A stretch of DNA of 50,454 nt from Clostridiales bacterium (GTDB taxonomy: Bacteria > Bacillota > Clostridia > Christensenellales > Borkfalkiaceae): assembly GCA_015055545.1 (NCBI GenBank), contig SVHY01000011.1, forward strand, positions 1-50,454, read 5' to 3'. The position numbers were made by a program, and so were the translations under genes. Shown here in pieces: positions 1-8,484 of this stretch. The notes under the pieces were generated by a model. The model did no database searches, was not told where the DNA came from, and saw nothing but the letters and a program-made list of their open reading frames with translations. How positions within the stretch are numbered: the first letter of the stretch is position 1; each line of letters opens with the position of its first letter.

Positions 1-1243
1 CGTTTTCCGCCGCAAGGCATTTTTCCAGTTCGTCTTTGAGCGCAACGGAAAACGCCGTATTATTCCCCCGTCGTACTTCTCTGCGCATATCCGCTATCAC
101 GATTTCAGGGAGCGGGCGTTTATTGATACGCTTATCCAAGCGAATGAGCGAAAATTCTTTATCCACCGCCCGTTTATACGTATCCACCGACGGCGTGGCG
201 CTACCCAAAACGAGCTTGCAACCGTTATATTTTGCGCGCAAGTATGCTACGTCGAACGTGTTATAACGTGGCGCGCTTTCGCTTACGTAGCTACCGTCGT
301 GTTCTTCGTCGATAATGATAACGCCCAAGTTTTCGAGCGGCGCAAAAATCGCGCTCCTTGCCCCGATAGCGATTTTCGCTTCGCCCGTGCGGAGTCGCCA
401 CCATTCGTCAAAACGTTCGCCCGCGGAAAGTCCGCTGTGCAAAATCGCCGCGTTTTTCCCAAACCTCGCGCGAAGCTGCGCAAGCATTTGCGGCGTAAGC
501 GAGATTTCAGGTACTAAAAATATCGAACTTTTCCCCTCGCGTAAGCACTTGGCAATCAACGTCAAATAAATTTCCGTTTTACCGCTACCCGTAACCCCGT
601 GAATAAGCTGTACCGTTCTTTCGTCCGTTTCAATCGTTTTTACGGCGCGGTTTTGATCGTCCGTCAAAACGTGCAAAACGTTTTCTCTATCCAGCGTTTT
701 ATACGGATCACGGAAAATTTGTTCTTTGGTGATACGCACGTATCCTTTCTTTTCCAAACCGGCTACGCCGCCTTGGAACGCACTGTTCAAATACGCGCAA
801 TCGGTTTTACCGTTTTGAGCAAGGTATTCCGCTACGCCAAGCTGATTTTTTGCGGTTTTGGGCAACTTCAACTCCGAAAGCGGCACGATAAGTTCCGCAT
901 AGTTCCGCATGAGCTCGCGTACTTTCCCCGTCCGCATTTCCGTCGGCAAAAACAAGCGCAACGTCAACGCTTTGGGTACGCGGTATCTTGCCGTGATTTT
1001 TTCCGCCAAGGCTAAACATTCACTACTTAACGCAGGTAATTCGTCCGAGCAGGGCAGCACTTTTTTGAGTTTCTCTACGGGATAATCGGTGGTATTTTTC
1101 ACGCGCATGACGAACCCGGGCACGATTTTACCGCCGAACGGCGCGCGAACGCGACTGCCGACGATCGTTGTTTCGTCGCAGAGATAATCGTATATTCTAT
1201 CCGTTTCGCTAGCCGCGATATCTACGATAACTTCCGCTATCAT
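1..1243 (-). CDS. priA: Primosomal protein N' (replication restart helicase PriA), C-terminal part outside window
   Basis: PriA is a 3'-5' superfamily 2 helicase that reloads the replisome at stalled forks. About 414 residues are visible; the gene runs off the left edge, so the helicase C-terminus and zinc-binding cysteines are not seen. The N-terminal DNA-binding domain (about 1-110) is followed by a helicase core with Walker A GVTGSGKT (216-223) and Walker B DEEH (313-316), the typical PriA form, then GSATPS further on. The ATG at 1241-1243 is chosen because the product MIAEVIVDIAA matches the usual PriA start, although the ribosome site is weak (GGGAAC). It follows yicC, gmk and rpoZ, as in Firmicutes, but without the remA and coaBC genes often found in this cluster. 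Confidence 0.95.
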   Translation of the reverse strand, partial: MIAEVIVDIAASETDRIYDYLCDETTIVGSRVRAPFGGKIVPGFVMRVKNTTDYPVEKLKKVLPCSDELPALSSECLALAEKITARYRVPKALTLRLFLPTEMRTGKVRELMRNYAELIVPLSELKLPKTAKNQLGVAEYLAQNGKTDCAYLNSAFQGGVAGLEKKGYVRITKEQIFRDPYKTLDRENVLHVLTDDQNRAVKTIETDERTVQLIHGVTGSGKTEIYLTLIAKCLREGKSSIFLVPEISLTPQMLAQLRARFGKNAAILHSGLSAGERFDEWWRLRTGEAKIAIGARSAIFAPLENLGVIIIDEEHDGSYVSESAPRYNTFDVAYLRAKYNGCKLVLGSATPSVDTYKRAVDKEFSLIRLDKRINKRPLPEIVIADMRREVRRGNNTAFSVALKDELEKCLAAEN

Positions 1244-1263
1244 TTGCACCGTTCCCGCCTGTT

Positions 1264-1316
1264 AAAATGAATTGCAAGCCCCGCTTGCATGCATTGAAAT
1301 TTTCAATTCATGATAA
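1264..1316. repeat. Two-unit variable-stem hairpin array
   Basis: Two short palindromes lie side by side: GCAAGC-ccc-GCTTGC and GAAA-t-TTTC. The second is followed by AATTCAT, the linker seen in the arrays at 5115-5236 and 34303-34383. It lies between priA and the rpoZ terminator. No protein is encoded. The hairpins are directly visible; membership of one repeat family is inferred from the shared linker. Confidence 0.6.
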
Positions 1317-1318
1317 AA

Positions 1319-1345
1319 AAATGCTCCGTGCGGAGCGATTTTTTT
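1319..1345 (-). terminator. Rho-independent terminator after rpoZ
   Basis: On the minus strand the inverted repeat GCTCCGCACGGAGC is followed by a run of T immediately downstream of the rpoZ stop codon. It would separate rpoZ from priA, at least in part. Confidence 0.8.
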
Positions 1346-1565
1346 AATCCTTGGCTATTACGACTTTGCCTTCCGCAATATCCTTGCAAGCGGTAAGAAG
1401 TTCTTTATCCTTACCCGTCGAATCGGTGATACCCGCATTCTTTTCCGTTTCGATGATTTGACGCGCACGTTTTGCCGCAACCGTGCAAAGCGCGTAACGG
1501 CTAATCGGTTCTTCTTCCGTGCCCAGTTTGCGAATCATTACGTCTACCGAAGGTTCGTTAATCAT
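1344..1565 (-). CDS. rpoZ: DNA-directed RNA polymerase omega subunit
   Basis: The 73-residue protein is a typical short Firmicutes omega subunit, which assists assembly of the beta' subunit into RNA polymerase. The N-terminal MINEPSVDVMIRKLG and the core segment SRYALCTVAAKRARQI match the family signature (R-Y-x-L-V-x-x-x-A-K-R-A-R-x-I). A GGAG ribosome site (GGAGTGTAAACA) lies upstream of the ATG. It is 23 nt downstream of gmk and in the same direction, as in many Firmicutes, so it is probably cotranscribed from the promoter ahead of yicC. A strong hairpin terminator follows the stop. Confidence 0.95.
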   Translation of the reverse strand: MINEPSVDVMIRKLGTEEEPISRYALCTVAAKRARQIIETEKNAGITDSTGKDKELLTACKDIAEGKVVIAKD

Positions 1566-1588
1566 ATTTGTTTACACTCCTTTTTGTG

Positions 1589-2149
1589 TTATTTTTCTAA
1601 TTTTGCTTTGTCGATAATATCTTCCAGCTCTTGTAAAGCCCGTTCCAACTCGTCGTTGACGACGACGAAATCGTATTTATCCTTTTGCGAGAGTTCATAC
1701 TCTAGCCGCGAAAGCCTATTTTCGATTTGTTCGTCCGTTTCCGTGCCACGACCTTGCAAACGTTTTTTCAGCTCCGCAACCGACGGCGGGGCTATCATAA
1801 CCAGCACGCAATCGGGGAACGCTTTTTTCGCGTTCAACGCGCCCACCACGTCTATTTCCAAAATCACCGATTTTTCTTTGAGCTCTTCTTGCACGAACGA
1901 TTTGGGCGTACCGTAAAAATTCCCGAAATGTTCGTCGTATTCCAAAAAATCGTTTTCTTGAATCCGTTTTAAAAATTCCGCTTTGTCCAAGAAATAATAT
2001 TCCCTGCCGTGCACTTCGCCTTCTCTCGGCGCGCGCGTGGTACACGAAACGGATTCCACAACGTCCGCGCGGCGTTTTATCAGCGTTTTGACTAGCGTGC
2101 CTTTCCCAACGCCCGACGGACCGGATACCACCATCAGTATATTTTTCAT
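1589..2149 (-). CDS. gmk: Guanylate kinase
   Basis: Guanylate kinase phosphorylates GMP to GDP with ATP. The 186-residue product has the P-loop GPSGVGKGT at residues 10-18 and the GMP-binding segment SCTTRAPREGEVHGREYYF shortly after. The frame is open further upstream, to 2203, but that start would overlap the end of yicC. The ATG at 2147-2149 has a GGAG ribosome site about 8 nt ahead, gives the standard N-terminus MKNILMVVSGPSG, and starts 16 nt after the yicC stop. It lies in the yicC-gmk-rpoZ operon. Confidence 0.95.
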   Translation of the reverse strand: MKNILMVVSGPSGVGKGTLVKTLIKRRADVVESVSCTTRAPREGEVHGREYYFLDKAEFLKRIQENDFLEYDEHFGNFYGTPKSFVQEELKEKSVILEIDVVGALNAKKAFPDCVLVMIAPPSVAELKKRLQGRGTETDEQIENRLSRLEYELSQKDKYDFVVVNDELERALQELEDIIDKAKLEK

Positions 2150-2165
2150 TCGTTTTCTCCGTTCG

Positions 2166-3041
2166 TTATTCCAAATTTTGAACTTGTTCTCGCACCTTTT
2201 CAATCTCGTTTTTCAAGGCAAGCCCTAAACGCGTGATTTCCACGTCGTTGCTCTTGGAACAAGTCGTATTCGCCTCACGGTTAAATTCCTGCACCAAAAA
2301 GTCAAGTTTTCTACCCACGACCTTTTCCTTGCAAATATCCCTAAATTGCTGAATATGTGAACGCAACCGCGTAAGCTCTTCGTCGATATTGCTCTTATCC
2401 GTGAACACCGCTACTTCCGTCAAAATCCTGCTCTCGTCCACGTTCACGCCAGCAAGGTATTCCTTTACCCTTGTCGTGAGTTTTTCCTTATACGCCGCCG
2501 CAACCACGGGCGCGCGCAGTGCAACTTCTGCCACCAGCTTTTCAATCGTCGCCACACGGGAGAGCATATCCTCTTTCAACTTCTCGCCTTCCACAAGCCG
2601 CATTTGATTGAGCGAATCAAGCGCCCCGCCAAGCGCGGTTTTGAGCGCCGTTATCATGCTCTCGTCCAAAACCGTCGTATCTTCCGCTTTCAAAACTTCG
2701 GGATAACGCAACACGGACGTGAGCGTTAAATCGTCTACAAGCTCGGGAAACAAATCCTTGATTTGCTTTGCCGCCGCCACGTAGGAAGCAGCAAGCGCGC
2801 TATCCACCGAAAGCGCCGTCGGCTTTTCGCGTTTGTCTTTGAGCGTGATAAACACGTCGGCGTGGCCGCGCGTGAGTTTTTCTTTCACAAGCGAACGGAT
2901 TACGTCTTCGTACGCCGCGAACACGCGCGGGGCTTTGATGGAAACGTCCAAATAACGGTTGTTCACCGTCTTTATCTCACAGGTCAACTCCAACCCGTCT
3001 TGATCGTATCCGCCTTTGCCGTAGCCCGTCATACTCAACAT
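2166..3041 (-). CDS. yicC: YicC/YloC family endoribonuclease
   Basis: The 291-residue protein has the two halves of the YicC family: an N-terminal domain starting with the signature MLSMTGYGKG and a C-terminal DUF1732 domain ending in the conserved stretch with EFNREANTTCSKS. Family members are reported to act as metal-dependent endoribonucleases that influence small RNA and mRNA turnover; the substrate here is unknown. Length is normal for the family. A GGGAG ribosome site precedes the ATG, and a near-consensus promoter lies just upstream, making this the first gene of the yicC-gmk-rpoZ operon. Confidence 0.93.
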   Translation of the reverse strand: MLSMTGYGKGGYDQDGLELTCEIKTVNNRYLDVSIKAPRVFAAYEDVIRSLVKEKLTRGHADVFITLKDKREKPTALSVDSALAASYVAAAKQIKDLFPELVDDLTLTSVLRYPEVLKAEDTTVLDESMITALKTALGGALDSLNQMRLVEGEKLKEDMLSRVATIEKLVAEVALRAPVVAAAYKEKLTTRVKEYLAGVNVDESRILTEVAVFTDKSNIDEELTRLRSHIQQFRDICKEKVVGRKLDFLVQEFNREANTTCSKSNDVEITRLGLALKNEIEKVREQVQNLE

Positions 3042-3075
3042 ACGCTTTTTCTCCCGTTTTCGCTTTCGTTCTCAT

Positions 3076-3104
3076 ATTATAGCAAATATTTTTTGAAATT
3101 TCAA
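3076..3104 (-). promoter_or_regulatory. Sigma-A-type promoter for yicC-gmk-rpoZ
   Basis: Read on the minus strand: TTGAAA (3099-3104), a 17-bp spacer, then TATAAT (3076-3081). The predicted start is near 3069, about 27 nt before the yicC ATG. Confidence 0.8.
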
Positions 3105-3118
3105 GTGCTATTCCCTGC

Positions 3119-3146
3119 TTTTCACTTTTTTTTATAAAAAAGTGCA
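3119..3146 (-). terminator. Possible weak terminator after ligA
   Basis: Directly after the ligA stop there is an A/T-rich inverted repeat: CACTTTTTT, a short loop, then AAAAAAGTG. Its low GC content makes it a weak hairpin, so function as a terminator is uncertain. Confidence 0.35.
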
Positions 3147-5093
3147 TTATTCTTGCAAAAGTTTGTTAAATTCTTCTTCGTCGATAATCCGAACGCCCAA
3201 CTTTTTCGCTTTTTCCAGCTTACTGCCCGCGTCGTCGCCCGCAAGCACGAGCGTCGTTTTTGCCGTTACCGACGACGAACATTCGCCGCCGCGCGCCTCA
3301 ATGAGCTTTTGCGCTTCACTTCTCTTATACCCCGAAAGCGTACCCGTTAAAACAACCACCTCGCCCGAGAATACGCCGTCCGTTTTTTCGTTCAACCAAA
3401 CGGGTACAACGCCCGCGTTTTGCAACGCCGCAAGCTCGTTTAAGTTGTCTTGGTTTTGGAAATATCCCACGATATCGTCCGCGGTAATCTCGCCGATATT
3501 TTCCATTTGCACCAGCTCGTCTTTCGTCGCTTTTGTCAATGCGTCCACGCTTCCGAATTTCGCCGCAAGGTCTTTCGCCGCAACCCTGCCTACCCCCTCC
3601 ACGCCGATTGCGAAGATAAACGCGTCCAACGTCGGGGTTTTGCTCTTTTCGATTGCCGTCAATAAATTGTCGATTTTCTTGTCTTTAAAACCGTCCAAAT
3701 CCGCAAAATCCTCTCTTTTCAAACGGTATAAATCGGAAAACTTCTTCACGCCGCGCTTTTCGAGCAAAACTTGCGCGGTACTCTCTGAAAATCCGTCTAT
3801 GTTCATGGCGTTCTTGCTCGCGTAATGATCGAGCGCGGCAACGATCCGCGGCGGACATTCTCTGTTCGGGCAAAACAGGTGTGCACCGTTTTCTGCCACC
3901 GCCGTGCCGCAAGCGGGACAAACGCAAGGTTTTTCTACTTCACGGCTCTTTTGCGTGTGCTCCGTCGCGCCCAAGATTTCGGGGATAACTTCGTTAGAAC
4001 GGCGGACGAGCACGCGCGAGCCGATTTTCACGTCTTTACGCAAAATGTCGCCGTAATTATTCAGCGTTGCCCTCGCAACCGTCGCCCCGCCCAGCTCAAC
4101 GGGCTGTAAATGCGCCAACGGAGTTAATTTGCCCGTTCTGCCCACCTGCCAAACGACGTCTTTTACGATCGTCGTTACTTCTTCCGCTTCAAACTTATAC
4201 GCCATCGCCCAACGCGGGAATTTATCCGTTGCGCCCATATCTTCGCGCACGGCAACGTCGTCCACCTTAATCACCGCGCCGTCCGTCAGTACGTCGATGA
4301 CTTTGCGTTCTTTTTCAATCTCCGCAACGGCGGCAAGCACTTCGTCCGCGCTTTTACAAACGCGGAAATACGGGAACACTTTAAAGCCCTGCGCGACGAG
4401 AAAATCGTGCGCTTGCACTTGCGAAAATTCTTCCCCGTCCGAGTTATAATTGATATCGTAGAAATAGATATCCGGCTTTCTCGATTTCGTGATTTTCGGA
4501 TCGAGATTACGAATCGCCCCCGCCGCGGCGTTGCGCGCGTTTTTGAGCGTTTCCGTCGCCGTAGCGTTGTATTTTTCCAAAACGGACAAGCGGATAACCG
4601 CTTCGCCGCGCACTTCCAAAGTGCCTTGATACGCGATTTTTAAAGGGAAGGACGGAATGGTTAAAACCTGCTCGGTTACGTCTTCACCCACGACGCCGTT
4701 GCCGCGCGTCGTCGCGCGCACGAACGCGCCGTTTTCGTACGTTAAACAAACGGTCAGCCCGTCGAATTTATATTCCACGGTGTACTGAACTTCCCGCCCT
4801 GCCGCTTTCTCCACGCGCGTCAAAAAAGCGCGGAGCTGTTCTTCGGACACCGATTTATCCAAACTGAACAGCCTTGCGATATGCGTATGTTTCTCAAAAC
4901 CTTTGATAGGTTCGCCGCCCACTCTGCGCGTGGGGCTGTCGGCAAACACTTCGCCGCTCTCTTCTTCCAAGCGACGGAGCTCGTCGTACAACGCGTCGTA
5001 TTCCTTATCCGACACAGTCGGCGCGTCCAAAACGTAATATTCGTGCGCCCATTTATTGAGAATATCCACAAGTTCTCTTTTTCTGTCGTGCAT
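3147..5093 (-). CDS. ligA: NAD-dependent DNA ligase
   Basis: LigA seals nicks in duplex DNA using NAD+. The 648-residue protein has all family domains. They are the Ia domain with HEYYVLDAPTVSDKEYD near the N-terminus, the adenylation domain with active-site lysine K109 in EYKFDG, an OB fold, a four-cysteine zinc finger (CPACG ... CPNRECPP, about 395-420), helix-hairpin-helix motifs (GVEGVGRVAAKDLA) and a C-terminal BRCT domain (about 575-648). The ribosome site AAGGGGG lies about 9 nt before the ATG. It sits downstream of pcrA, a common ligA neighbour, but a 152-bp hairpin array separates the two genes. Confidence 0.97.
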   Translation of the reverse strand: MHDRKRELVDILNKWAHEYYVLDAPTVSDKEYDALYDELRRLEEESGEVFADSPTRRVGGEPIKGFEKHTHIARLFSLDKSVSEEQLRAFLTRVEKAAGREVQYTVEYKFDGLTVCLTYENGAFVRATTRGNGVVGEDVTEQVLTIPSFPLKIAYQGTLEVRGEAVIRLSVLEKYNATATETLKNARNAAAGAIRNLDPKITKSRKPDIYFYDINYNSDGEEFSQVQAHDFLVAQGFKVFPYFRVCKSADEVLAAVAEIEKERKVIDVLTDGAVIKVDDVAVREDMGATDKFPRWAMAYKFEAEEVTTIVKDVVWQVGRTGKLTPLAHLQPVELGGATVARATLNNYGDILRKDVKIGSRVLVRRSNEVIPEILGATEHTQKSREVEKPCVCPACGTAVAENGAHLFCPNRECPPRIVAALDHYASKNAMNIDGFSESTAQVLLEKRGVKKFSDLYRLKREDFADLDGFKDKKIDNLLTAIEKSKTPTLDAFIFAIGVEGVGRVAAKDLAAKFGSVDALTKATKDELVQMENIGEITADDIVGYFQNQDNLNELAALQNAGVVPVWLNEKTDGVFSGEVVVLTGTLSGYKRSEAQKLIEARGGECSSSVTAKTTLVLAGDDAGSKLEKAKKLGVRIIDEEEFNKLLQE

Positions 5094-5114
5094 GTTTTTT
5101 ACCCCCTTGGGTTA

Positions 5115-5236
5115 ATGAAATGAAACGCGTTGCGTTTCGTGAAATGGCTAACGCCGTGAAATGAACGCTACGCGTTCGTGACTTGACGGCTTCGCCGTCA
5201 TTGTGGAAATATTTCCATAATGCACGCAAGGCATAG
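5115..5236. repeat. Variable-stem hairpin array, six units
   Basis: Six palindromes with tiny loops follow one another: GAAACGC-gtt-GCGTTTC, GGC-taac-GCC, GAACGC-tac-GCGTTC, GACGGC-ttc-GCCGTC, TGGAAA-ta-TTTCCA and GCAAGGC-ata-GCCTTGC. The linkers after the first three are GTGAAAT, GTGAAAT and GTGACTT, and the last unit is followed by AATTCATT. Stem sequences differ but linkers are near constant. The array fills the pcrA-ligA gap. No gene was seen in it. Confidence 0.75.
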
Positions 5237-5245
5237 CCTTGCAAT

Positions 5246-7582
5246 TCATTGAATAACCGTGAGCGGTGCTAATAACGCGGACAACTGCTTTATTCCTAAA
5301 CCTTCAAACGCTACGTCTAAAATCATATTCGAGCCCGTACCGCGAACGTTGATAACAATCCCCGTCCCAAATTTCGGGTGTTTGACCGATACGCCCACTT
5401 TGAACACGCTCAAATCCTTGCCCGCGCCCATTTTCGGCGTTGCCACTTTCCCTACGCCGCCGAACGTAAACCCCGCGCTCTTTTTGGGCGTGGACGGGCT
5501 TTGCCCTCTCGCACCGTACGTCGTGCCACCGTACGACGAACCGTACCCGCCGCCAAAGCTCGTTTTTCTACCGCCGTAACCGTCGTTGTATCCATACCTG
5601 CCCCCTACGTACGCGTCGTTGCCGTAGCTTTCGGGGTCGTCGTAATCGCCATAGCCCATAGGCGTACGGCGCGTTTCTTTGGGCAAGTCAAGCTCGCCCG
5701 CAAGTTCTTTCAAGAACCGCGAACGCATCGTCGGTTCACGCTTACCATAAAGATAACGGCTCTTGGAACGGGTAAAACAAATGCGTTCTTTTGCGCGCGT
5801 GATGGCAACGTACATAAGCCGCCGTTCTTCTTCCATATCGTCGTCGTTGCCTACGGCGCGCGATACGGGCAGGATATTTTCTTCCATGCCGCATACGAAC
5901 ACCACTTTAAATTCCAAACCTTTCACCGCGTGCACGGTGGCGAGCGTTACGTACTCGCTTTCGTCCATTTCGTCCGTATCCGACGAGAGCGTAACTTGGT
6001 TGAGATAATCGGTGAGCGTCGCGCCTTCGTTCAAGCGACAGTATTCGTCTACCGATTGAATAAATTCTTCGATATTCGCGCGCTTGTTGATACTCTCGTC
6101 CGATTCGTCGGCGTACGCCTCGCGCATACGCGTGTCTTCCACGATTTGCTTAACAAGCTCGTTCACGGGCAAGTCTTGGCTGGAAATAATCCACGATTTT
6201 ACAAGCGTTCTGAAATCCGCAAGCTTTTGTTTGGTCGCGCCCGTAAAGCCCATTTCGTCCAAATCGAGCAACGCCTCGTATACGGACATCTCGTTTTCAA
6301 ACGAATAATTTTGCAACGTTTCCACCGTTTTCGCGCCAATACCGCGTTTGGGGAAATTGATAATTCGCGTCGCCGCTTCGCTATCGAACGGGTTGTTCAC
6401 AAGCCGTAAATAGGCAAGCAGGTCCTTAATTTCCTTACGTTCAAAGAACTTAAAACCACCGAACACTTTATACGGAATAGCGTCGGACGTGAACTCTTGT
6501 TCAAACGAGCGCGTGAGCGCGTTCAAGCGCATAAGTACGGCAAAATCGGAATACTTATATCCGCGCGCCACCAAGCCCGCGATGGTATGCGCGATATACC
6601 GCGCCTCGCCGCTTTCTTCTTCCGCCTCGTACACCTTGGCACGTTCGCCCTCTTCCTGCTCCGTCCAAAGCGTTTTATCCTTACGGTTCGCGTTGTTGCG
6701 GATAACCGTATTCGCGAGCTTTAAAATATGCCCCGTCGAACGGTAGTTACGCTCTAATTTGAATACTTTCGCGCCCTTGAAATCCTTTTCAAAATGCAAA
6801 ATATTCTCAATCTTCGCGCCCCGCCAACCGTAAATGGACTGATCGTCGTCGCCCACGGCGAAAAGATTCCCGTGTACGCTTGCCAGCAGCTTGACGATCT
6901 CGTACTGTACGGCGTTGGTGTCTTGGAACTCGTCCACCAAAATATAACGGAATTTTCCGCCTAAATATTCGCGCGCGTCTTCGTTTTTACGCAAGAGTAA
7001 CCGCGTTTCGTTCAATAAATCATCGAAATCGAGCGCGTTATTTTCGCGCAAATGTTTTTGATAACGGGTGTATACTTTCGTAATCTCGTCAATTTCCCGC
7101 TCTCCCGCGTATTCTTCGGCGTAGCGGTTGGGATCGTAACCGAGCATTTTCGCGTTCGCGATATGGTATTTCACCGTTTTCAAGAGTTTTTCGTCGTCGA
7201 AATCACATTCTTGAAAGGATTTTTTGATAATGTTATTGCGTTCCGTTTCGCTGTAAATGGAAAAGTTGGCGTTAATCCCCACTTCGGTTGCATACGTGCG
7301 CAAAATCCGCACGCACATGCTGTGAATGGTACACACCCACGCGCGCGAAACGTCCACGATCTTTGAAAGCCGTTCTTTCATTTCGTTAGCGGCTTTGTTG
7401 GTGAACGTAATAGCAAGAATCGCCGAATCGGGCACGCGTTTTTCTTCCACGAGATAGGCAATCCGCGACGTTAAAACGCGGGTTTTTCCACTCCCCGCGC
7501 CCGCAAGCACCAAAACAGCCCCTTCCGTTTGCAGAACGGGCTTTATCTGTTCGTCATTGAGTTTTTCTAAAATATCGTTCAT
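5246..7582 (-). CDS. pcrA: ATP-dependent DNA helicase PcrA/UvrD
   Basis: This 778-residue superfamily 1A 3'-5' helicase acts in replication restart, excision repair and clearing of RNA polymerase. Visible motifs are the Q motif (LNDEQ), Walker A GAGSGKT near residue 30, DEFQDT near 220, GDDDQSIYGWRGA, the ERNYRST motif, TVHAVKGLEF, and motif VI MYVAITRAKERI near 600. A glycine/tyrosine-rich linker (about 660-710) leads to a C-terminal Tudor-like segment (GVSVKHPKFGTG) that in PcrA contacts RNA polymerase. No Shine-Dalgarno is seen before the ATG, and the predicted transcription start lies only 2 nt upstream, so the mRNA may be leaderless. Confidence 0.96.
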   Translation of the reverse strand: MNDILEKLNDEQIKPVLQTEGAVLVLAGAGSGKTRVLTSRIAYLVEEKRVPDSAILAITFTNKAANEMKERLSKIVDVSRAWVCTIHSMCVRILRTYATEVGINANFSIYSETERNNIIKKSFQECDFDDEKLLKTVKYHIANAKMLGYDPNRYAEEYAGEREIDEITKVYTRYQKHLRENNALDFDDLLNETRLLLRKNEDAREYLGGKFRYILVDEFQDTNAVQYEIVKLLASVHGNLFAVGDDDQSIYGWRGAKIENILHFEKDFKGAKVFKLERNYRSTGHILKLANTVIRNNANRKDKTLWTEQEEGERAKVYEAEEESGEARYIAHTIAGLVARGYKYSDFAVLMRLNALTRSFEQEFTSDAIPYKVFGGFKFFERKEIKDLLAYLRLVNNPFDSEAATRIINFPKRGIGAKTVETLQNYSFENEMSVYEALLDLDEMGFTGATKQKLADFRTLVKSWIISSQDLPVNELVKQIVEDTRMREAYADESDESINKRANIEEFIQSVDEYCRLNEGATLTDYLNQVTLSSDTDEMDESEYVTLATVHAVKGLEFKVVFVCGMEENILPVSRAVGNDDDMEEERRLMYVAITRAKERICFTRSKSRYLYGKREPTMRSRFLKELAGELDLPKETRRTPMGYGDYDDPESYGNDAYVGGRYGYNDGYGGRKTSFGGGYGSSYGGTTYGARGQSPSTPKKSAGFTFGGVGKVATPKMGAGKDLSVFKVGVSVKHPKFGTGIVINVRGTGSNMILDVAFEGLGIKQLSALLAPLTVIQ

Positions 7583-7590
7583 ACGATATT

Positions 7591-7619
7591 ATTATAACAT
7601 AACCGCGCTTTTTTGGCAA
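7591..7619 (-). promoter_or_regulatory. Promoter for pcrA, predicted leaderless transcript
   Basis: Minus strand: TTGCCA (7614-7619), 17-bp spacer, TATAAT (7591-7596). The expected start is about 7584, two nucleotides before the ATG at 7582. No ribosome site fits in between. Confidence 0.65.
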
Positions 7620-7638
7620 GCGTATTTGGCTTTGACAA

Positions 7639-8049
7639 TCATGCTTTGTGCAGATTTTCAAATTCACATTCGCGGCGGAAACGCTCTAACGCGCGTAAAT
7701 ATTTTTCGCTTAAAGACAGCGTATAACGCTGTTTTTCTTCATAGGAAAGGGTGTCGTAATACGCTTTGTCGGTGAGCCGCCCTATCGCGTTGGAAACTTC
7801 GCCTTCGTTTTCAAGCATTTGCTTGACCTTTAAGTAAAACTCGTCTTCCTTTTCGCCCGCGATTTTCGCACTCACTTTTTCCGCGAAATACCTGCCCGCT
7901 TTGCTCTCGTTCACGCCTGCGGCGCGCGCGTTTTCCAAACGCTCGTCCATGTCCTCTTTACAAGCCGTCCAAAACCCGCTTTTTATGCGCGATTTTGCTC
8001 GACGTGCTTCGTCCTTTAAAGTGCGTTCGCCCGTGTGTTCTTTCGACAT
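7639..8049 (-). CDS. Uncharacterised 136-residue protein next to rpsU
   Basis: I do not recognise this family. The product is highly charged and predicted mostly helical: a basic N-terminus (EARRAKSRIKSGFW), a central acidic and lysine-rich stretch, and a C-terminal region with YEEKQRYTLSLSEKYLRALERFRRECEF. There is no signal peptide, membrane segment or metal motif. The frame is open up to 8121, but the start at 8047-8049 has purine-rich AAAGGG just ahead and avoids the rpsU terminator. It lies downstream of rpsU, where many Firmicutes carry yqeY, but it does not look like YqeY. A cytosolic protein is likely. Confidence 0.7.
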   Translation of the reverse strand: MSKEHTGERTLKDEARRAKSRIKSGFWTACKEDMDERLENARAAGVNESKAGRYFAEKVSAKIAGEKEDEFYLKVKQMLENEGEVSNAIGRLTDKAYYDTLSYEEKQRYTLSLSEKYLRALERFRRECEFENLHKA

Positions 8050-8110
8050 AATCCCTTTCACTCCTTTTTTTGTTGATTTTTTTCGACTTTTTCTCGTGTT
8101 TTTCGCATGA

Positions 8111-8137
8111 AAAAAGCTCACGTAACCGTGAGCTTTT
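8111..8137 (-). terminator. Terminator after rpsU
   Basis: Minus-strand inverted repeat AAAAGCTCACG-gtta-CGTGAGCTTTT lies between rpsU and the 136-residue gene, ending in a T run. It is nearly symmetrical and may allow partial read-through into the downstream gene. Confidence 0.8.
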
Positions 8138-8143
8138 CATTCG

Positions 8144-8320
8144 TTAGTTTCTGCTTCTTTTACGAGCGGCTTCCGACTTCTTCTTTCTTCTTACGGAAGG
8201 TTTTTCGTAAAATTCCTTCTTTCTCAAATCGCCGATAATACCGTCACGAGAGCATTTTCTCTTAAAACGACGAAGCGCGCTTTCTACGCTTTCGTTTTCA
8301 CCTACTCTTACCGTAGACAT
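8144..8320 (-). CDS. rpsU: 30S ribosomal protein S21
   Basis: The 58-residue basic protein matches bacterial S21: [20 protein letters not shown] at the N-terminus, then [18 protein letters not shown] and a basic tail. S21 contacts the 16S rRNA near the anti-Shine-Dalgarno region. The open frame extends to 8398, but the ATG at 8318-8320 gives the standard length and follows a purine-rich site (GGTGGTGAAAAG). A consensus promoter lies about 40 nt upstream and a strong terminator follows. Confidence 0.95.
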   Translation of the reverse strand: MSTVRVGENESVESALRRFKRKCSRDGIIGDLRKKEFYEKPSVRRKKKSEAARKRSRN

Positions 8321-8369
8321 ATTCTTTTCACCACCTTTGCGAATCGCCGCGTTTGTTTTATGCTCCGTT

Positions 8370-8398
8370 ATTATATCAATAAAGGAAAACTTTGTCAA
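8370..8398 (-). promoter_or_regulatory. Consensus promoter for rpsU
   Basis: Minus strand: TTGACA (8393-8398), 17-bp spacer, TATAAT (8370-8375). Both hexamers are perfect matches, fitting a highly expressed ribosomal gene. Confidence 0.85.
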
Positions 8399-8484
8399 GT
8401 CTTTTTTCGCGGTTTTTTCGGGCTTTTTTCTATTTTTTATTTTTCTATGGAAAGTATTTGTGGAAGAATAGCGAACGTTGGCAA

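Noticed and set aside
3142-3825. 227-codon Ser-rich plus-strand reading frame
   Set aside because: It is antisense to the ligA zinc finger/HhH/BRCT region and has the Ser/Pro-rich composition of a shadow frame.
5378-6409. 343-codon plus-strand reading frame
   Set aside because: It is antisense to pcrA, whose helicase motifs are complete. The product is an Arg/His/Val-rich low-complexity sequence typical of an antisense shadow, without a ribosome site.
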